DNA of 64,000 bases. Origin: Paenibacillus sp. 1011MAR3C5 (lineage in GTDB: Bacteria; Bacillota; Bacilli; Paenibacillales; Paenibacillaceae). The stretch covers positions 62,001 through 126,000 of the forward strand of contig NZ_QZCF01000009.1 in assembly GCF_003591485.1 (NCBI RefSeq), read 5' to 3'. The position numbers and the translations under genes were made by a program. This document shows positions 26,992 to 35,396 of the stretch, in pieces. Positions within the stretch are counted from its first letter, which is position 1, and each line of letters opens with the position of its first letter. A model generated the notes under the pieces. The model was not told the origin of the DNA, did not search any database, and saw only the letters and a list, made by a program, of their open reading frames with translations.

Positions 26992-27792
26992 TTAATTAAA
27001 GGTTAAGACGGTCGCGATGCCGGCCCCGATAGCGAATGCAGTCAGGAAGGCTTCTGCTCCCTTCGACAAGCCCGATACCAAATGTCCGGCCATCAGATCG
27101 CGGACGGCGTTCGTAATGTGAAGGCCGGGCACAAGCGGCATGACGGAGCCGATAATGATCTTGTCCAGATCTGACCCGAGGCCGAAATGGACAACGAGTG
27201 ACGCAGCTGCACCTATCATAATGGCCGTCAAAAATTCTGCAAAAAATTTGATCGGAACGAAATGATGGATAATAAGAAAAAACAAATACCCAAGCCCGCC
27301 GATCAGTGCAACCGGCAGAAAATCTGACCAGCTGCCCTGGAACATGATCAGAAAGCAACCGCTCGCGATCGATGCGGCCAGCACCTTGTACACATTCCGG
27401 TAAGCATTCTGTGTACGGTCGATATCCTCCAGCAAGCGGAAGGCTTCTTCAACAGGCAGGTTCCCGCCGCTGATCTTCCGGGAGATATCGTTCACCATGG
27501 ATACTTTAAGCAGGTTATTATTGCGCTCTGATATCCGATAGAGCCGGGTGACATGAGAGGCACCGTCGATTGCGAAGATAAGTCCAGTCGGCGTCACGAA
27601 GCTGTGCGAGCTTTCGATACCGTAGGCGGCAGCGATACGGACCATCGTATCCTCCACACGATACGTTTCTCCTCCGTTCTGAAGGATGATTTTGCCCGCG
27701 AGCAGACAGGTTTGGGTAATAAGGTCAACTTGGGACTTGGGTATCCCTGCATTCAAGCTTTCGTTCTCGATAGGGATCGGATTGTCCGTCAT
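26992..27792 (-). CDS. ThrE-type exporter, large subunit (YjjP-like)
   Basis: A 266-residue protein. The soluble N-terminal part (about 1-115) has the family piece 'GGETYRVEDTMVRIAAAYGIE' and 'VTPTGLIFAIDG'. About five membrane helices follow, with 'GSVMPLVPGLHITNAVRDLMAGHLVSGLSKG', the loop typical of ThrE/YjjP proteins. AGAGGAAT precedes the ATG. Works with the small subunit encoded downstream, probably to export amino acids such as threonine or serine; the true substrate is not known. Confidence 0.88.
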   Translation of the reverse strand: MTDNPIPIENESLNAGIPKSQVDLITQTCLLAGKIILQNGGETYRVEDTMVRIAAAYGIESSHSFVTPTGLIFAIDGASHVTRLYRISERNNNLLKVSMVNDISRKISGGNLPVEEAFRLLEDIDRTQNAYRNVYKVLAASIASGCFLIMFQGSWSDFLPVALIGGLGYLFFLIIHHFVPIKFFAEFLTAIMIGAAASLVVHFGLGSDLDKIIIGSVMPLVPGLHITNAVRDLMAGHLVSGLSKGAEAFLTAFAIGAGIATVLTFN

Positions 27793-27837
27793 AGTTTTAT
27801 CATTCCTCTAATAGGTGTTCGTCGTCCAGGATCGCTG

Positions 27838-29016
27838 TCACTTGGAGGTCTGTGCGTGAAATTCCGCTCGAATGCGCTCTAGCAGCTCTGAGCTTGCCGC
27901 TACGTCATAAGCGGTGCCCGCCAGCATCTTCGCGCCGAAGATCATGCCGTCCAGCGCACGCTCGGTCATGGCGGCATCGCGGAACGCTTCTGTATGAAGC
28001 AGATATCGCTCGTCTACGACCTTTACGTACGGGTGGATGGCCGGACAACGGACAGATACATTGCCGAGATCCAGCGAGCCGTTGTCTTTGCCGGATTCGA
28101 TCTCCTCTGGAGCAAGGCCGGCTTCGATGAGATTCGCATTGAATTGACTCGACAGCGTCTCGTTCGTCAGCAGCTCGTCATAAGAGAATTCATAGTTGCT
28201 CATCTTAAGCGTTGTTCCCGTTGCAAGTGCCGCCGCTTCGGCTATACGTCTGACTTTAGCTGTCAGTTCATTCGTATAGTTGCGGTTGGCCGACCGTACA
28301 TAGAACTTGGCCGAAGCGTAGTCCGGAATAATGTTCGGAGCCTTCCCGCCATTGTCGATAATGCCGTGGATGCGCGCATGGCTTCGAGTCTGCTGGCGAA
28401 GCGCATTCACATTGTGGAACAGCGACAGCACGGCGTCCAGCGCGTTCACGCCCTCATATGGGCTTGCTGCGGCGTGAGCGGCTACGCCTGTAAATTCGAA
28501 CTGGATGGCGTCGAGCGCAAGCGATTCACCGGAACGCTCGTAGGAATGGTAGGGATGCGCCATCAGGGCGATGTCGCAATCGTCGAACAATCCCGCCTCA
28601 GCCATCGGAACCTTGGCGCCTTTCGTTTCTTCTGCCGGCGTTCCGTATACCCGAATTTTGCCGCCTAGCTCGTCGATGACGGATTTCAGGCCTACAGCTG
28701 CAATCATGCTCATGGAGCAGATCAGATGATGCCCGCAGGCATGGCCAATCTCGGGCAAGGCGTCATATTCGCACAGAAATGCGATGGTCGGCCCCTGCTT
28801 GCCGGAATCGTATTCGCCGACAAAGGCGGTCGGGATGCCCAGCGTTCCTCGCTCAACCTTGAAGCCTTGCCGCTCCAGTTCCTCGCTTAATAAGCCGGAG
28901 GCAAATACCTCCTCATGCCCCAGCTCCGGACGGCTGCCGATCGCACGAGAAATGGCGCGGAATGTATCCGCGTGCTGCTCTATCGTTTCCATTACGGTTT
29001 GTTTGGTCGTCATCAT
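27838..29016 (-). CDS. M20-family metallo-amidohydrolase (AbgB-like)
   Basis: A 392-residue M20D peptidase-like amidohydrolase. Metal-binding motifs include 'EIGHACGHHLICSMSM' (CGHH), 'GTPAEETKGAKVPM' (catalytic EE), 'MAHPYH' and 'IHPYVKVVD'; the dimerisation domain is inserted at about 180-290. GGAGGAAAC precedes ATGATG, so the start may be either codon. Related enzymes cleave p-aminobenzoyl-glutamate or N-acyl amino acids. It starts a four-gene minus-strand run with the ThrE-type exporter, so one idea is cleavage of an acylated amino acid whose product is exported. Confidence 0.92.
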   Translation of the reverse strand: MMTTKQTVMETIEQHADTFRAISRAIGSRPELGHEEVFASGLLSEELERQGFKVERGTLGIPTAFVGEYDSGKQGPTIAFLCEYDALPEIGHACGHHLICSMSMIAAVGLKSVIDELGGKIRVYGTPAEETKGAKVPMAEAGLFDDCDIALMAHPYHSYERSGESLALDAIQFEFTGVAAHAAASPYEGVNALDAVLSLFHNVNALRQQTRSHARIHGIIDNGGKAPNIIPDYASAKFYVRSANRNYTNELTAKVRRIAEAAALATGTTLKMSNYEFSYDELLTNETLSSQFNANLIEAGLAPEEIESGKDNGSLDLGNVSVRCPAIHPYVKVVDERYLLHTEAFRDAAMTERALDGMIFGAKMLAGTAYDVAASSELLERIRAEFHAQTSK

Positions 29017-29125
29017 GTTTCCTCCATTGGTCGCGTCTTTCCTTGAAGCCTATTTCCTCGATACCTAGTTTATCATACTGCCTAAGGATTCGATATGCCG
29101 CAGATATTTCGGAAAAGTAAGACAT

Positions 29126-29179
29126 TTAACATTGCGTTTACATCGCCATTAAACCGGGATGATGCTAAGGTCCTATAGT
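29126..29179 (+). promoter_or_regulatory. Pho-box promoter of the CBS-chemoreceptor gene
   Basis: TTAACA (29126) and TTTACA (29137) are 11 bp apart; ATTAAA (29148) and a degenerate ATGATG (29159) continue the grid. TATAGT (29174) starts 15 bp after the last position. Bacillus PhoP binds TT(A/C/T)A(C/T)A repeats with about 5-bp gaps. Confidence 0.75.
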
Positions 29180-29213
29180 GTAGCCAGAGAAGATAGGACA
29201 GGAGAGTGAATCC

Positions 29214-30461
29214 ATGACAATCGAATTACTGGATCAACGAGCTGAGGGTGCTGGCGCTACTGCGGCTGAAGCCAAGAAAACATCCACCCCTATCGAAAAG
29301 ACCGAAACTATGAAGGCTCCGAAAAAGATCCGTTCGGCAAACGCGTCAGGTGCTGCGACTATGCCAGCGGCAATGCCTGAGGTTCGGCTGGATGCTTTCC
29401 TTCATGAAGCGCCAACCGCCAGTGAGGAGAACTCATGCAGAGAGGTAATGGGCATCTTCAAGCAGCATCCTGCTACGGAATGTGTGGTGATAAGCGGCAG
29501 GGACGGATCGGTAAAGGGTCTCATGATGAGGAACCGCTTTTTCTTGAAGCTTGGTAGCCGTTACAGTGCGGATTTGTATTATGAGAAATCGATTGTCGTC
29601 CTGATGGATTCCTCTCCGTTAGTCGTGGAGGCGGACAGCGCGCCTCAGCATATTATCGATCAGGCGCTAAGCCGCGATGAGAGCGTATTGTATGATTGCG
29701 TAATTGTAGCGAGAAACGGACGGTTCGCCGGTATTGTGACTGTGGGACATTTGCTCGGCTTATCCAGAAAGCTGCAGGAGCAGTCGGTCCAAAGCCAGCT
29801 TCGGACGATCGAATCCGTTGAGCAGCGGATGAAGGACATACAAGCCGCCATTCAAAGCGTACGCCAGTCGACGGCGCAAGGCGAGACGTTGTCCGCGGAT
29901 ATGGTGGATTTGACATTAAGCGGCAAGACCGCGCTGGACAGCGTGACGCATACATTCGGAAGCATGGCGGACGCCTCGCGGCTGCAAGAGCAGAAGATGA
30001 AGGAGCTGCAGGAGGAAGCCGGCTCGATCAGCAAAGTATCGGCGCTCATTAAGGAGCTGGCGGATCAGAGCAATCTACTGGCGCTGAACGCATCGATTGA
30101 AGCGGCAAGAGCGGGGGAGCATGGCCGGGGCTTCGCGGTGGTCGCCGGGGAAGTGATGAATCTGGCCAATCAGACGAAGAAATCGGCGCTTGAAATTACG
30201 ACGTTGACCAAGGCGATCTTGAGCGCGATTGGCCATACAGCGAGCCTGGCCCAGGCGGGGCGAAATGAAACAGTAAGCAGCGAGCTGCAAGTGAAGGCAG
30301 CGGAAGGAGCCTTCGGTTCCTTATTCCAGGTTGCGGCGAGAAACCGGGACAGCGCGAAGCAGATTGAATTTTTGACAGAGCAGGCTTACCGTCAGGCAGA
30401 ACAGGCATCGCAGGAGCTGGATCAATTGCGGAAGTCGACATTTAACACTACGTTAACATAA
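29214..30461 (+). CDS. Soluble CBS-module chemoreceptor-like protein (MCP signalling domain)
   Basis: A 415-residue protein without membrane segments or a signal peptide, so cytosolic. Residues 1-60 are a low-complexity linker rich in A, K and T. About 65-190 form a CBS-like pair ('KGLMMRNRFFLKLG', 'VLYDCVIVARNGRFAGIVTVGHLL'). About 195-410 form a coiled-coil MCP signalling domain with the hairpin tip 'DQSNLLALNASIEAARAGE' followed by 'GRGFAVVAGEV'. MCP tips bind CheA/CheW or related hubs. The CBS-like part matches one in the GGDEF protein at 37.3 kb. A Pho-box promoter lies upstream, and the gene's own 3' end contains the Pho box for pstB1. Ligand unknown; CBS pairs often bind adenosyl nucleotides. 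Confidence 0.88.
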   Translation: MTIELLDQRAEGAGATAAEAKKTSTPIEKTETMKAPKKIRSANASGAATMPAAMPEVRLDAFLHEAPTASEENSCREVMGIFKQHPATECVVISGRDGSVKGLMMRNRFFLKLGSRYSADLYYEKSIVVLMDSSPLVVEADSAPQHIIDQALSRDESVLYDCVIVARNGRFAGIVTVGHLLGLSRKLQEQSVQSQLRTIESVEQRMKDIQAAIQSVRQSTAQGETLSADMVDLTLSGKTALDSVTHTFGSMADASRLQEQKMKELQEEAGSISKVSALIKELADQSNLLALNASIEAARAGEHGRGFAVVAGEVMNLANQTKKSALEITTLTKAILSAIGHTASLAQAGRNETVSSELQVKAAEGAFGSLFQVAARNRDSAKQIEFLTEQAYRQAEQASQELDQLRKSTFNTTLT

Positions 30462-30495
30462 CGGAAACACGCGATTTACATTGCGAAAGTATGAT
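30442..30495 (+). promoter_or_regulatory. Pho-box promoter of pstB1-phoU
   Basis: TTAACA (30442), TTAACA (30453), GAAACA (30464) and TTTACA (30475) are exactly 11 bp apart; TATGAT (30490) is the -10 box, 15 bp after the last repeat start. It is the best match of the set and begins inside the last codons of the chemoreceptor gene. Confidence 0.9.
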
Positions 30496-30622
30496 AGAGA
30501 GCGAACTAGAATCGCTTTTTACACATAATAGCTGTTTACGATAAAGCTAGCTTGCATCTGATGTGCCAGCTGCTTCGCATATGCCCCGGCATCTTGCGAA
30601 TCGACCGAAGGGGGATTACGGC

Positions 30623-31378
30623 TTGAAAACATTAATTGACATCAATCGCCTCAACTTATACTATACCCAGTTCCATGCGCTGAAGGACGTCTCGCTTACG
30701 ATACCGGAGAAAGCCATTACGGCATTCATCGGTCCGTCCGGCTGCGGGAAATCGACGCTGCTCCGTACGCTGAACCGGATGAATGACATGATTCCGGGTA
30801 CACGCATCGAAGGCGAGCTGCTTATTAATGGAGAGGATATCTACTCGTCCGAGGTGGAAGTGGAGACGTTGAGAAGAAAGATCGGCATGGTGTTCCAGCA
30901 GCCTAATCCGTTTCCGAAATCGATCTATGACAACGTTGCATACGGACCTCGGCTGCACGGCAAGCATAGCAAAAAAGAACTGGATGAGATCGTAGAGACA
31001 AGCTTGAAGTCGGCCGCGCTCTGGAACGAGGTTAAAGACAATTTGAAGCGGTCCGCGCTTGGTCTGTCAGGCGGCCAGCAGCAGCGCTTGTGCATTGCGA
31101 GAGCCATAGCAGTGAATCCCGATATTCTGCTGATGGATGAAGCGACCTCGGCGCTTGACCCGATCTCGACGCTGAAGATCGAGGAGCTGGCGCAGGAGTT
31201 GAAGGACAAATATACGATTGTGATGGTGACGCACAATATGCATCAGGCGGCCAGGGTATCGCATCAAACGGTATTTTTCTTAAATGGCGAGGTCGTGGAA
31301 TATGCAGAGACGGAGAAGCTGTTCTCGAACCCGACAGACCAGCGCACCGAGGACTACATTACGGGACGGTTCGGCTAA
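30623..31378 (+). CDS. pstB: Phosphate ABC transporter ATP-binding protein, copy 1
   Basis: A 251-residue ABC ATPase: Walker A 'GPSGCGKSTLLRTLNRMND', Q-loop 'MVFQQPNPFPKSIYDN', signature 'LSGGQQQRLCIARA', Walker B 'ILLMDEATSALDP', H-loop 'MVTHNMHQAARVS' and the PstB end 'DYITGRFG'. TTG at 30623 is the start, 8 nt after AAGGGGGA; the frame stays open to 30563 but those codons lie in the leader. It energises phosphate import through PstC/PstA. It is separated from pstSCA and paired with phoU, while a second pstB ends the pstSCA operon. Confidence 0.95.
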   Translation: MKTLIDINRLNLYYTQFHALKDVSLTIPEKAITAFIGPSGCGKSTLLRTLNRMNDMIPGTRIEGELLINGEDIYSSEVEVETLRRKIGMVFQQPNPFPKSIYDNVAYGPRLHGKHSKKELDEIVETSLKSAALWNEVKDNLKRSALGLSGGQQQRLCIARAIAVNPDILLMDEATSALDPISTLKIEELAQELKDKYTIVMVTHNMHQAARVSHQTVFFLNGEVVEYAETEKLFSNPTDQRTEDYITGRFG

Positions 31379-31420
31379 GCGAACAACCATCAACGGACGA
31401 TTGGGGAGGCAGACACGAAT

Positions 31421-32083
31421 ATGATGACGATGAGAAAAGAATTCGACCAAGGGCTGGAGAAGCTTCATCAACTGATTATCGAGATGGGGAGCTTCGTAGA
31501 GAGCGCTCTTGCGGATTCGATGGAAGCGCTGAAGACGATCGACGTAGCGCGCGCGAAGGAAATGATTGCGAATGATCCAACGCTTAATCAAATGGAGGAT
31601 CAAATTATGGAGATCGGCTCCAAGCTGATCGCCACCCAGCAGCCGGTAGCCAAGGACTTGCGCCGCATTCTGGCTGCATTCCGCATCGCGAGCGACCTTG
31701 AGCGCATGGGCGACCTGGCAGTGGACGTTGCCAAAGTCGTGCTCAGGCTGGAAGGCCAAGAGCTGATTAAGCCGCTGATCGATCTGCCTCGCATGGCCGA
31801 GATCGTACAGCAAATGACATACGAATCGATCCAGTCCTTCGTTCAAGAGAATGTGGATCTCGCTTATAAAATGTCGAAGGACGATGACCAGGTAGATGCG
31901 CTGTACGGTCAAATCACGCGCGAGCTGTACTCGCTCATGATGGAGAACCCGCGCAACATTACGCAGTCCTCGCTGCTCAGCTTTGTTGGACGTTACCTGG
32001 AGCGTTTCGGCGATCATGCGACGAACATCGGCGAAAGCGTCGTTTACCTCGTAACCGGGTCGCGGCCCGATCTGAATGTGTAA
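31421..32083 (+). CDS. phoU: Phosphate-signalling regulator PhoU
   Basis: A 220-residue all-helical protein with two PhoU repeats, each with an acidic metal-cluster helix ('RIASDLERMGDLAVDVAKVV' and 'RYLERFGDHATNIGESVVYLV'). PhoU links the Pst transporter to the PhoR kinase and restrains phosphate uptake when phosphate is plentiful. It follows pstB1 by 42 bp with GGGGAGG upstream, so both share the Pho-box promoter at 30.44 kb. A terminator follows at 32.12 kb. Confidence 0.96.
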   Translation: MMTMRKEFDQGLEKLHQLIIEMGSFVESALADSMEALKTIDVARAKEMIANDPTLNQMEDQIMEIGSKLIATQQPVAKDLRRILAAFRIASDLERMGDLAVDVAKVVLRLEGQELIKPLIDLPRMAEIVQQMTYESIQSFVQENVDLAYKMSKDDDQVDALYGQITRELYSLMMENPRNITQSSLLSFVGRYLERFGDHATNIGESVVYLVTGSRPDLNV

Positions 32084-32120
32084 TCTGTCAATCCGAACTG
32101 AATAAAAGTTAGATGATAAG

Positions 32121-32155
32121 ATGGCGGTGCAAGGAATGGATTCCTTCACTGCCAT
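32121..32155 (+). terminator. Terminator after phoU, copy 3 of the 'AAGATGGCGGTGC' repeat
   Basis: ATGGCGGTG (32121-32129) pairs with CACTGCCAT (32147-32155, one G-T pair), and inner AAGGAA pairs with TTCCTT; TTTTT follows. This copy is a proper intrinsic terminator. The 304-bp phoU-LysR gap also holds the perfect palindrome GAAGCCGGATATCCGGCTTC at 32177-32196, followed by a T-rich tract, and the minus-strand terminator below. Confidence 0.88.
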
Positions 32156-32266
32156 TTTTCATTTGACGCAAGTCCCGAAGCCGGATATCCGGCTTCTTTC
32201 TTGTATGATGGTCAAGGAAGACGGAATGAATCAGAAAAGCAAGCTATGAGCCGAATGAAGAAAAGG

Positions 32267-32289
32267 CCCTCCGGGCCGGTATCGCCTGC
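32267..32289 (-). terminator. Terminator of the LysR gene
   Basis: On the minus strand GGCCC-GGA-GGGCC is followed by TTTTCTTC. It lies about 100 bp beyond the LysR stop at 32388. Confidence 0.6.
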
Positions 32290-32387
32290 AGGCAGCGCAG
32301 GGGAGAGCCCAAAACTAGTATGAAATGAATAAATGTTTCAAATTTCCAAGTTGTGATAGGTTGCGAGAGAGCCATGTAAAATGGCAA

Positions 32388-33284
32388 TTACGATGCAGAA
32401 TCCGGTGACAACAAGCGCGTAATAGATGCAATCAATTCCTGATCCCAGTAGTGACGGGACCAGCTCGCAACCAGTTTCCAGGACGGAACATCGCCCCATA
32501 GCGGCAATATGGCGTATCGGCCATCGCGGGGAACCAGACATTCGGGCAGCAGAGCGAGCGACTCGGCATCGGCAAGATGATTCAGGATAAGCTCGACACT
32601 GCCGTAAGAGATGCCGGTATGGAAGTAGTGGTTTTCGCTTTGGCTCCATTGCGCGATGCATTGCTGTACTGAGACGTCTATCAGTTCGACCGTTTCTGCC
32701 TTGTCGCTCAGCATGTCCGAGGACAAGACGCCGCCCCCGGCCTCCATCAGTGGATGCGTGCTTGCGCCGACAAGTTTCAAGGCCGCGCTGCTTATTGCTT
32801 GGTGGCGGTAATTGCCGCCATCCCCATGGATGCGATCTTCTCCGCATAAAACAAGGTCCACCGTTCCTTGCTCCAGCTTATCGAACAGCTCCTCGCGCTC
32901 ATGAACGGATACGGAAATATTAGCGATTTCGCGCAGCGGCTGAAGCTGCCGCAAAGCCGAGGAATAAGCCATATACGCGGCGGCGCTGTTGCTGCAGCCG
33001 ATGACGAAGCGTTTGCGCTTGCTTTCATGCATGACAGACAGACGCGTCATGGCTTCGTCGTACAACGCTGTAATCTGCAAAGCATAGTTCAGCAGCATCT
33101 TGCCGCTTGGCGTAAGGAGCACTTTGCCGGTACGGGATTCGAACAGCTTGACGCCCCATTCCTCCTCCATTTTTTTCATATGAAAGCTAATGGTAGGCTG
33201 CTTGAGCTCCAATGCATTGGCTACGGCAGTGATCTGTTTGTACCGATCTATGTAGACGATTAACTTCATTTTTAACAAACTCAT
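32388..33284 (-). CDS. LysR-family transcriptional regulator divergent from pstS
   Basis: A 298-residue LysR-type regulator. The N-terminal winged helix-turn-helix (about 1-62) has 'ITAVANALELKQPTISFHMKKMEEEWGVKLFE' and 'LTPSGKMLL'. The C-terminal effector-binding domain has two periplasmic-binding-like lobes (about 90-295). GGAGG lies 6 nt before the ATG. It is transcribed away from the phosphate transporter operon across a 170-bp region with two inverted repeats of LysR-box type. LysR regulators often control the divergent gene, so it could add a second input to pstS; a phosphate link is not established for this family. Confidence 0.9.
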   Translation of the reverse strand: MSLLKMKLIVYIDRYKQITAVANALELKQPTISFHMKKMEEEWGVKLFESRTGKVLLTPSGKMLLNYALQITALYDEAMTRLSVMHESKRKRFVIGCSNSAAAYMAYSSALRQLQPLREIANISVSVHEREELFDKLEQGTVDLVLCGEDRIHGDGGNYRHQAISSAALKLVGASTHPLMEAGGGVLSSDMLSDKAETVELIDVSVQQCIAQWSQSENHYFHTGISYGSVELILNHLADAESLALLPECLVPRDGRYAILPLWGDVPSWKLVASWSRHYWDQELIASITRLLSPDSAS

Positions 33285-33301
33285 AAGCGGCCTCCGAGAT
33301 C

Positions 33302-33349
33302 ATTGATTTTATCAATATTATAATCGAAATCATAGAAGGATTCTATCAT
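33302..33349. promoter_or_regulatory. Two inverted repeats, candidate LysR operators
   Basis: ATTGAT-TTT-ATCAAT (33302-33316) is a perfect palindrome containing a T-N11-A type core. ATCATAGAA-GGA-TTCTATCAT (33329-33349) is nearly perfect. Both lie just upstream of the LysR start. Confidence 0.55.
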
Positions 33350-33363
33350 ATTTAATTGTTAAT

Positions 33364-33406
33364 TTTACAAACAGAAAACATTAGGATAATAGCGCCGCTC
33401 TACAAT
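33364..33406 (+). promoter_or_regulatory. Pho-box promoter of pstS
   Basis: TTTACA (33364) and AAAACA (33375) are 11 bp apart. Grid positions 33353 (TAATTG) and 33386 (ATAATA) are weak. TACAAT (33401) is a -10 box 15 bp after the last grid start; GATAAT (33385) is an alternative -10. Confidence 0.68.
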
Positions 33407-33454
33407 AAGTCTTGTAAACAAAATCAAACAGGTAGTGAGAGGGGAAACTAGGAA

Positions 33455-34411
33455 ATGAAGAAGACGGTCATGTTGATTATGGCAATGGTATTGACATTCA
33501 CACTGGCAGCATGCGGACAAAACACCAACAATGGAGGAAATGCAAGCACGCCTCCAGCGACAAATAACGCAGGCAACGCATCCACTGAGCCATCCAATGA
33601 ACCTACTCCTGAGACCAAATTGGAAGGTTCGATCCTAGCAACAGGCTCCTCGGCTCTTCAGCCTCTGGTAGACCAAGCATCGAAAGCATTCATGGATGCG
33701 AACAGCGGCGTAACGATCCAAGTACAAGGCGGCGGCAGCGGTACAGGCCTGACGCAAGTATCCGAAGGTCAAGCAGATATCGGCAACTCCGACGTGTATG
33801 CAGAAGAGAAGCTTGACGCTGACAAATCTGCAGAACTGGTTGACCATCAAGTAGCTGTAGTTGCAATGGCAGCTGTTGTTAACCCTAAAGTGAACGTGGA
33901 TACACTGACAAAACAACAATTAATTGATATCTTCACTGGCAAAGTAACGAACTGGAAAGAGCTTGGCGGCGATGACCAAAAAATCGTAATCGTAAACCGT
34001 CCAGCAAGCTCCGGTACTCGCGCTACTTTTGAAAAATATGCACTTGGCACGAAAACAGACGACCTGCAAGGCTCCATCCAAGAGGATTCCTCCGGTACGG
34101 TTCGTAAAATTATCGGCGAAACACCAGGCGCTATCGGATATCTTGCCCTGTCTTACCTGGATGATTCCATCAAGACGATTGCTTATGAAGGCGTAGCGGC
34201 TAACGAAGAGAACGTAGCGAACGGCACGTATCCGGTATGGGCTTACGAGCACATGTACACGAAAGGCGAGCCTAGCGCAGTAGTGAAAGCTTTCCTTGAC
34301 TACATGATGACGGACGAAGTTCAAGACGGCGCAGTCGTTGAGCTTGGCTACATCCCTGCGAAAAACATGCAAGTTGTACGCGACATCGAAGGCAACATCA
34401 CAAAAAAATAA
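33455..34411 (+). CDS. pstS: Phosphate-binding lipoprotein PstS
   Basis: A 318-residue lipoprotein. The signal ends in 'FTLAAC' with the lipid-attached cysteine at residue 20, then a linker rich in N, T and E. The binding protein has the phosphate loops 'ATGSSALQPL', 'QGGGSGTGLTQV' and 'NRPASSGTRATFEKY', typical of PstS. It captures inorganic phosphate outside the cell and passes it to PstC/PstA. First gene of pstSCAB2; a hairpin separates it from pstC. Confidence 0.97.
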   Translation: MKKTVMLIMAMVLTFTLAACGQNTNNGGNASTPPATNNAGNASTEPSNEPTPETKLEGSILATGSSALQPLVDQASKAFMDANSGVTIQVQGGGSGTGLTQVSEGQADIGNSDVYAEEKLDADKSAELVDHQVAVVAMAAVVNPKVNVDTLTKQQLIDIFTGKVTNWKELGGDDQKIVIVNRPASSGTRATFEKYALGTKTDDLQGSIQEDSSGTVRKIIGETPGAIGYLALSYLDDSIKTIAYEGVAANEENVANGTYPVWAYEHMYTKGEPSAVVKAFLDYMMTDEVQDGAVVELGYIPAKNMQVVRDIEGNITKK

Positions 34412-34434
34412 AGATAGCTTCCCATCCTAAGCAC

Positions 34435-34465
34435 GAAAGAGGCGGACAACCGATCTGCCTCTTTC
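34435..34465 (+). terminator. Hairpin between pstS and pstC
   Basis: GAAAGAGGCGGA (34435-34446) pairs with TCTGCCTCTTTC (34454-34465) with one G-T pair. There is no long T-run. Such a stem could protect the pstS message or partly stop transcription, giving more PstS than permease. Confidence 0.7.
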
Positions 34466-34487
34466 AAGCTCTGTAGAGGAGATTCAT

Positions 34488-35396
34488 ATGGCCCAGACTA
34501 CTACCGATAAAAAAATATCAGCCAACAATCATTTTGCAGAAGAATGGGTCGGGCGCATCTATACGACCCTTTGCGTATTGGTTCTCGTGACAACGATTGT
34601 CGCGATGGTTTACTTTGTAGCTTCCAGAGGTCTCAGCACCTTTTTTAAAAATGATGTAAATGTGCTTGATCTGTTAACCGGGCTGAAATGGAGTCCAGAG
34701 GGTGAGCCGCCTCTGTTCGGTGCTTTGCCGTTCATCTTCGGTTCCTTCAGCACGTCGATGCTTGCCGCGCTGATTGCGGCGCCGCTCAGCTTCTGCGCAG
34801 CGGTATTCATGATTGAGATCACACCTCGATTCGGGCGCAAATACTTGCAGCCCGTCATTGAATTGCTTGCGGGCATTCCATCCGTTGTATACGGCTTTAT
34901 CGGACTTAGCGTTATTGTTCCCTTCTTCAGGGATGTATTCCCGGGTCAGGGTGTCGGCATCGCTGCAGGTGCTCTAGTCCTGTCCATAATGATTCTACCA
35001 ACGATGACTACAGTTGCTACGGATGCCCTAGCATCGCTGCCTTCCGGCCTCAAGGAAGGTTCATATGCGCTTGGCGCTACCCGTTGGCAAACGATATATC
35101 GGGTTGTGCTGCCGACGACGCTGCCTTCGCTTATGACGGGCGTCGTGCTTGGCCTGGCTAGAGCGTTCGGCGAGGCGCTTGCCGTACAGATGGTTATCGG
35201 CAATGCGCCGTTCATCCCGCGCAGCCTGTTCGAATCCGCTTCAACGCTGACAAGCGCCATTACGCTCAGCATGGGCAATACGGTCAGCGGTTCAGCGCAT
35301 AACAATGCACTCTGGTCCTTGGCGCTTATCTTGATGGTCATGACCTTTGTCTTCGTCTTTATCGTACGCTGGCTGGAAAAGAGGTCGAAATTATGA
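34488..35396 (+). CDS. pstC: Phosphate ABC transporter permease PstC
   Basis: A 302-residue permease with six membrane helices. The first follows a 25-residue cytoplasmic start; the EAA loop that contacts PstB is 'LPSGLKEGSYALGATRWQTIYRVVLP'-like (residues about 185-210). 'VELLAGIPSVVYGFIGL' is a PstC/PstA hallmark. AGAGGAG precedes the ATG. Its TGA overlaps the pstA start (ATGATGA). Confidence 0.95.
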   Translation: MAQTTTDKKISANNHFAEEWVGRIYTTLCVLVLVTTIVAMVYFVASRGLSTFFKNDVNVLDLLTGLKWSPEGEPPLFGALPFIFGSFSTSMLAALIAAPLSFCAAVFMIEITPRFGRKYLQPVIELLAGIPSVVYGFIGLSVIVPFFRDVFPGQGVGIAAGALVLSIMILPTMTTVATDALASLPSGLKEGSYALGATRWQTIYRVVLPTTLPSLMTGVVLGLARAFGEALAVQMVIGNAPFIPRSLFESASTLTSAITLSMGNTVSGSAHNNALWSLALILMVMTFVFVFIVRWLEKRSKL

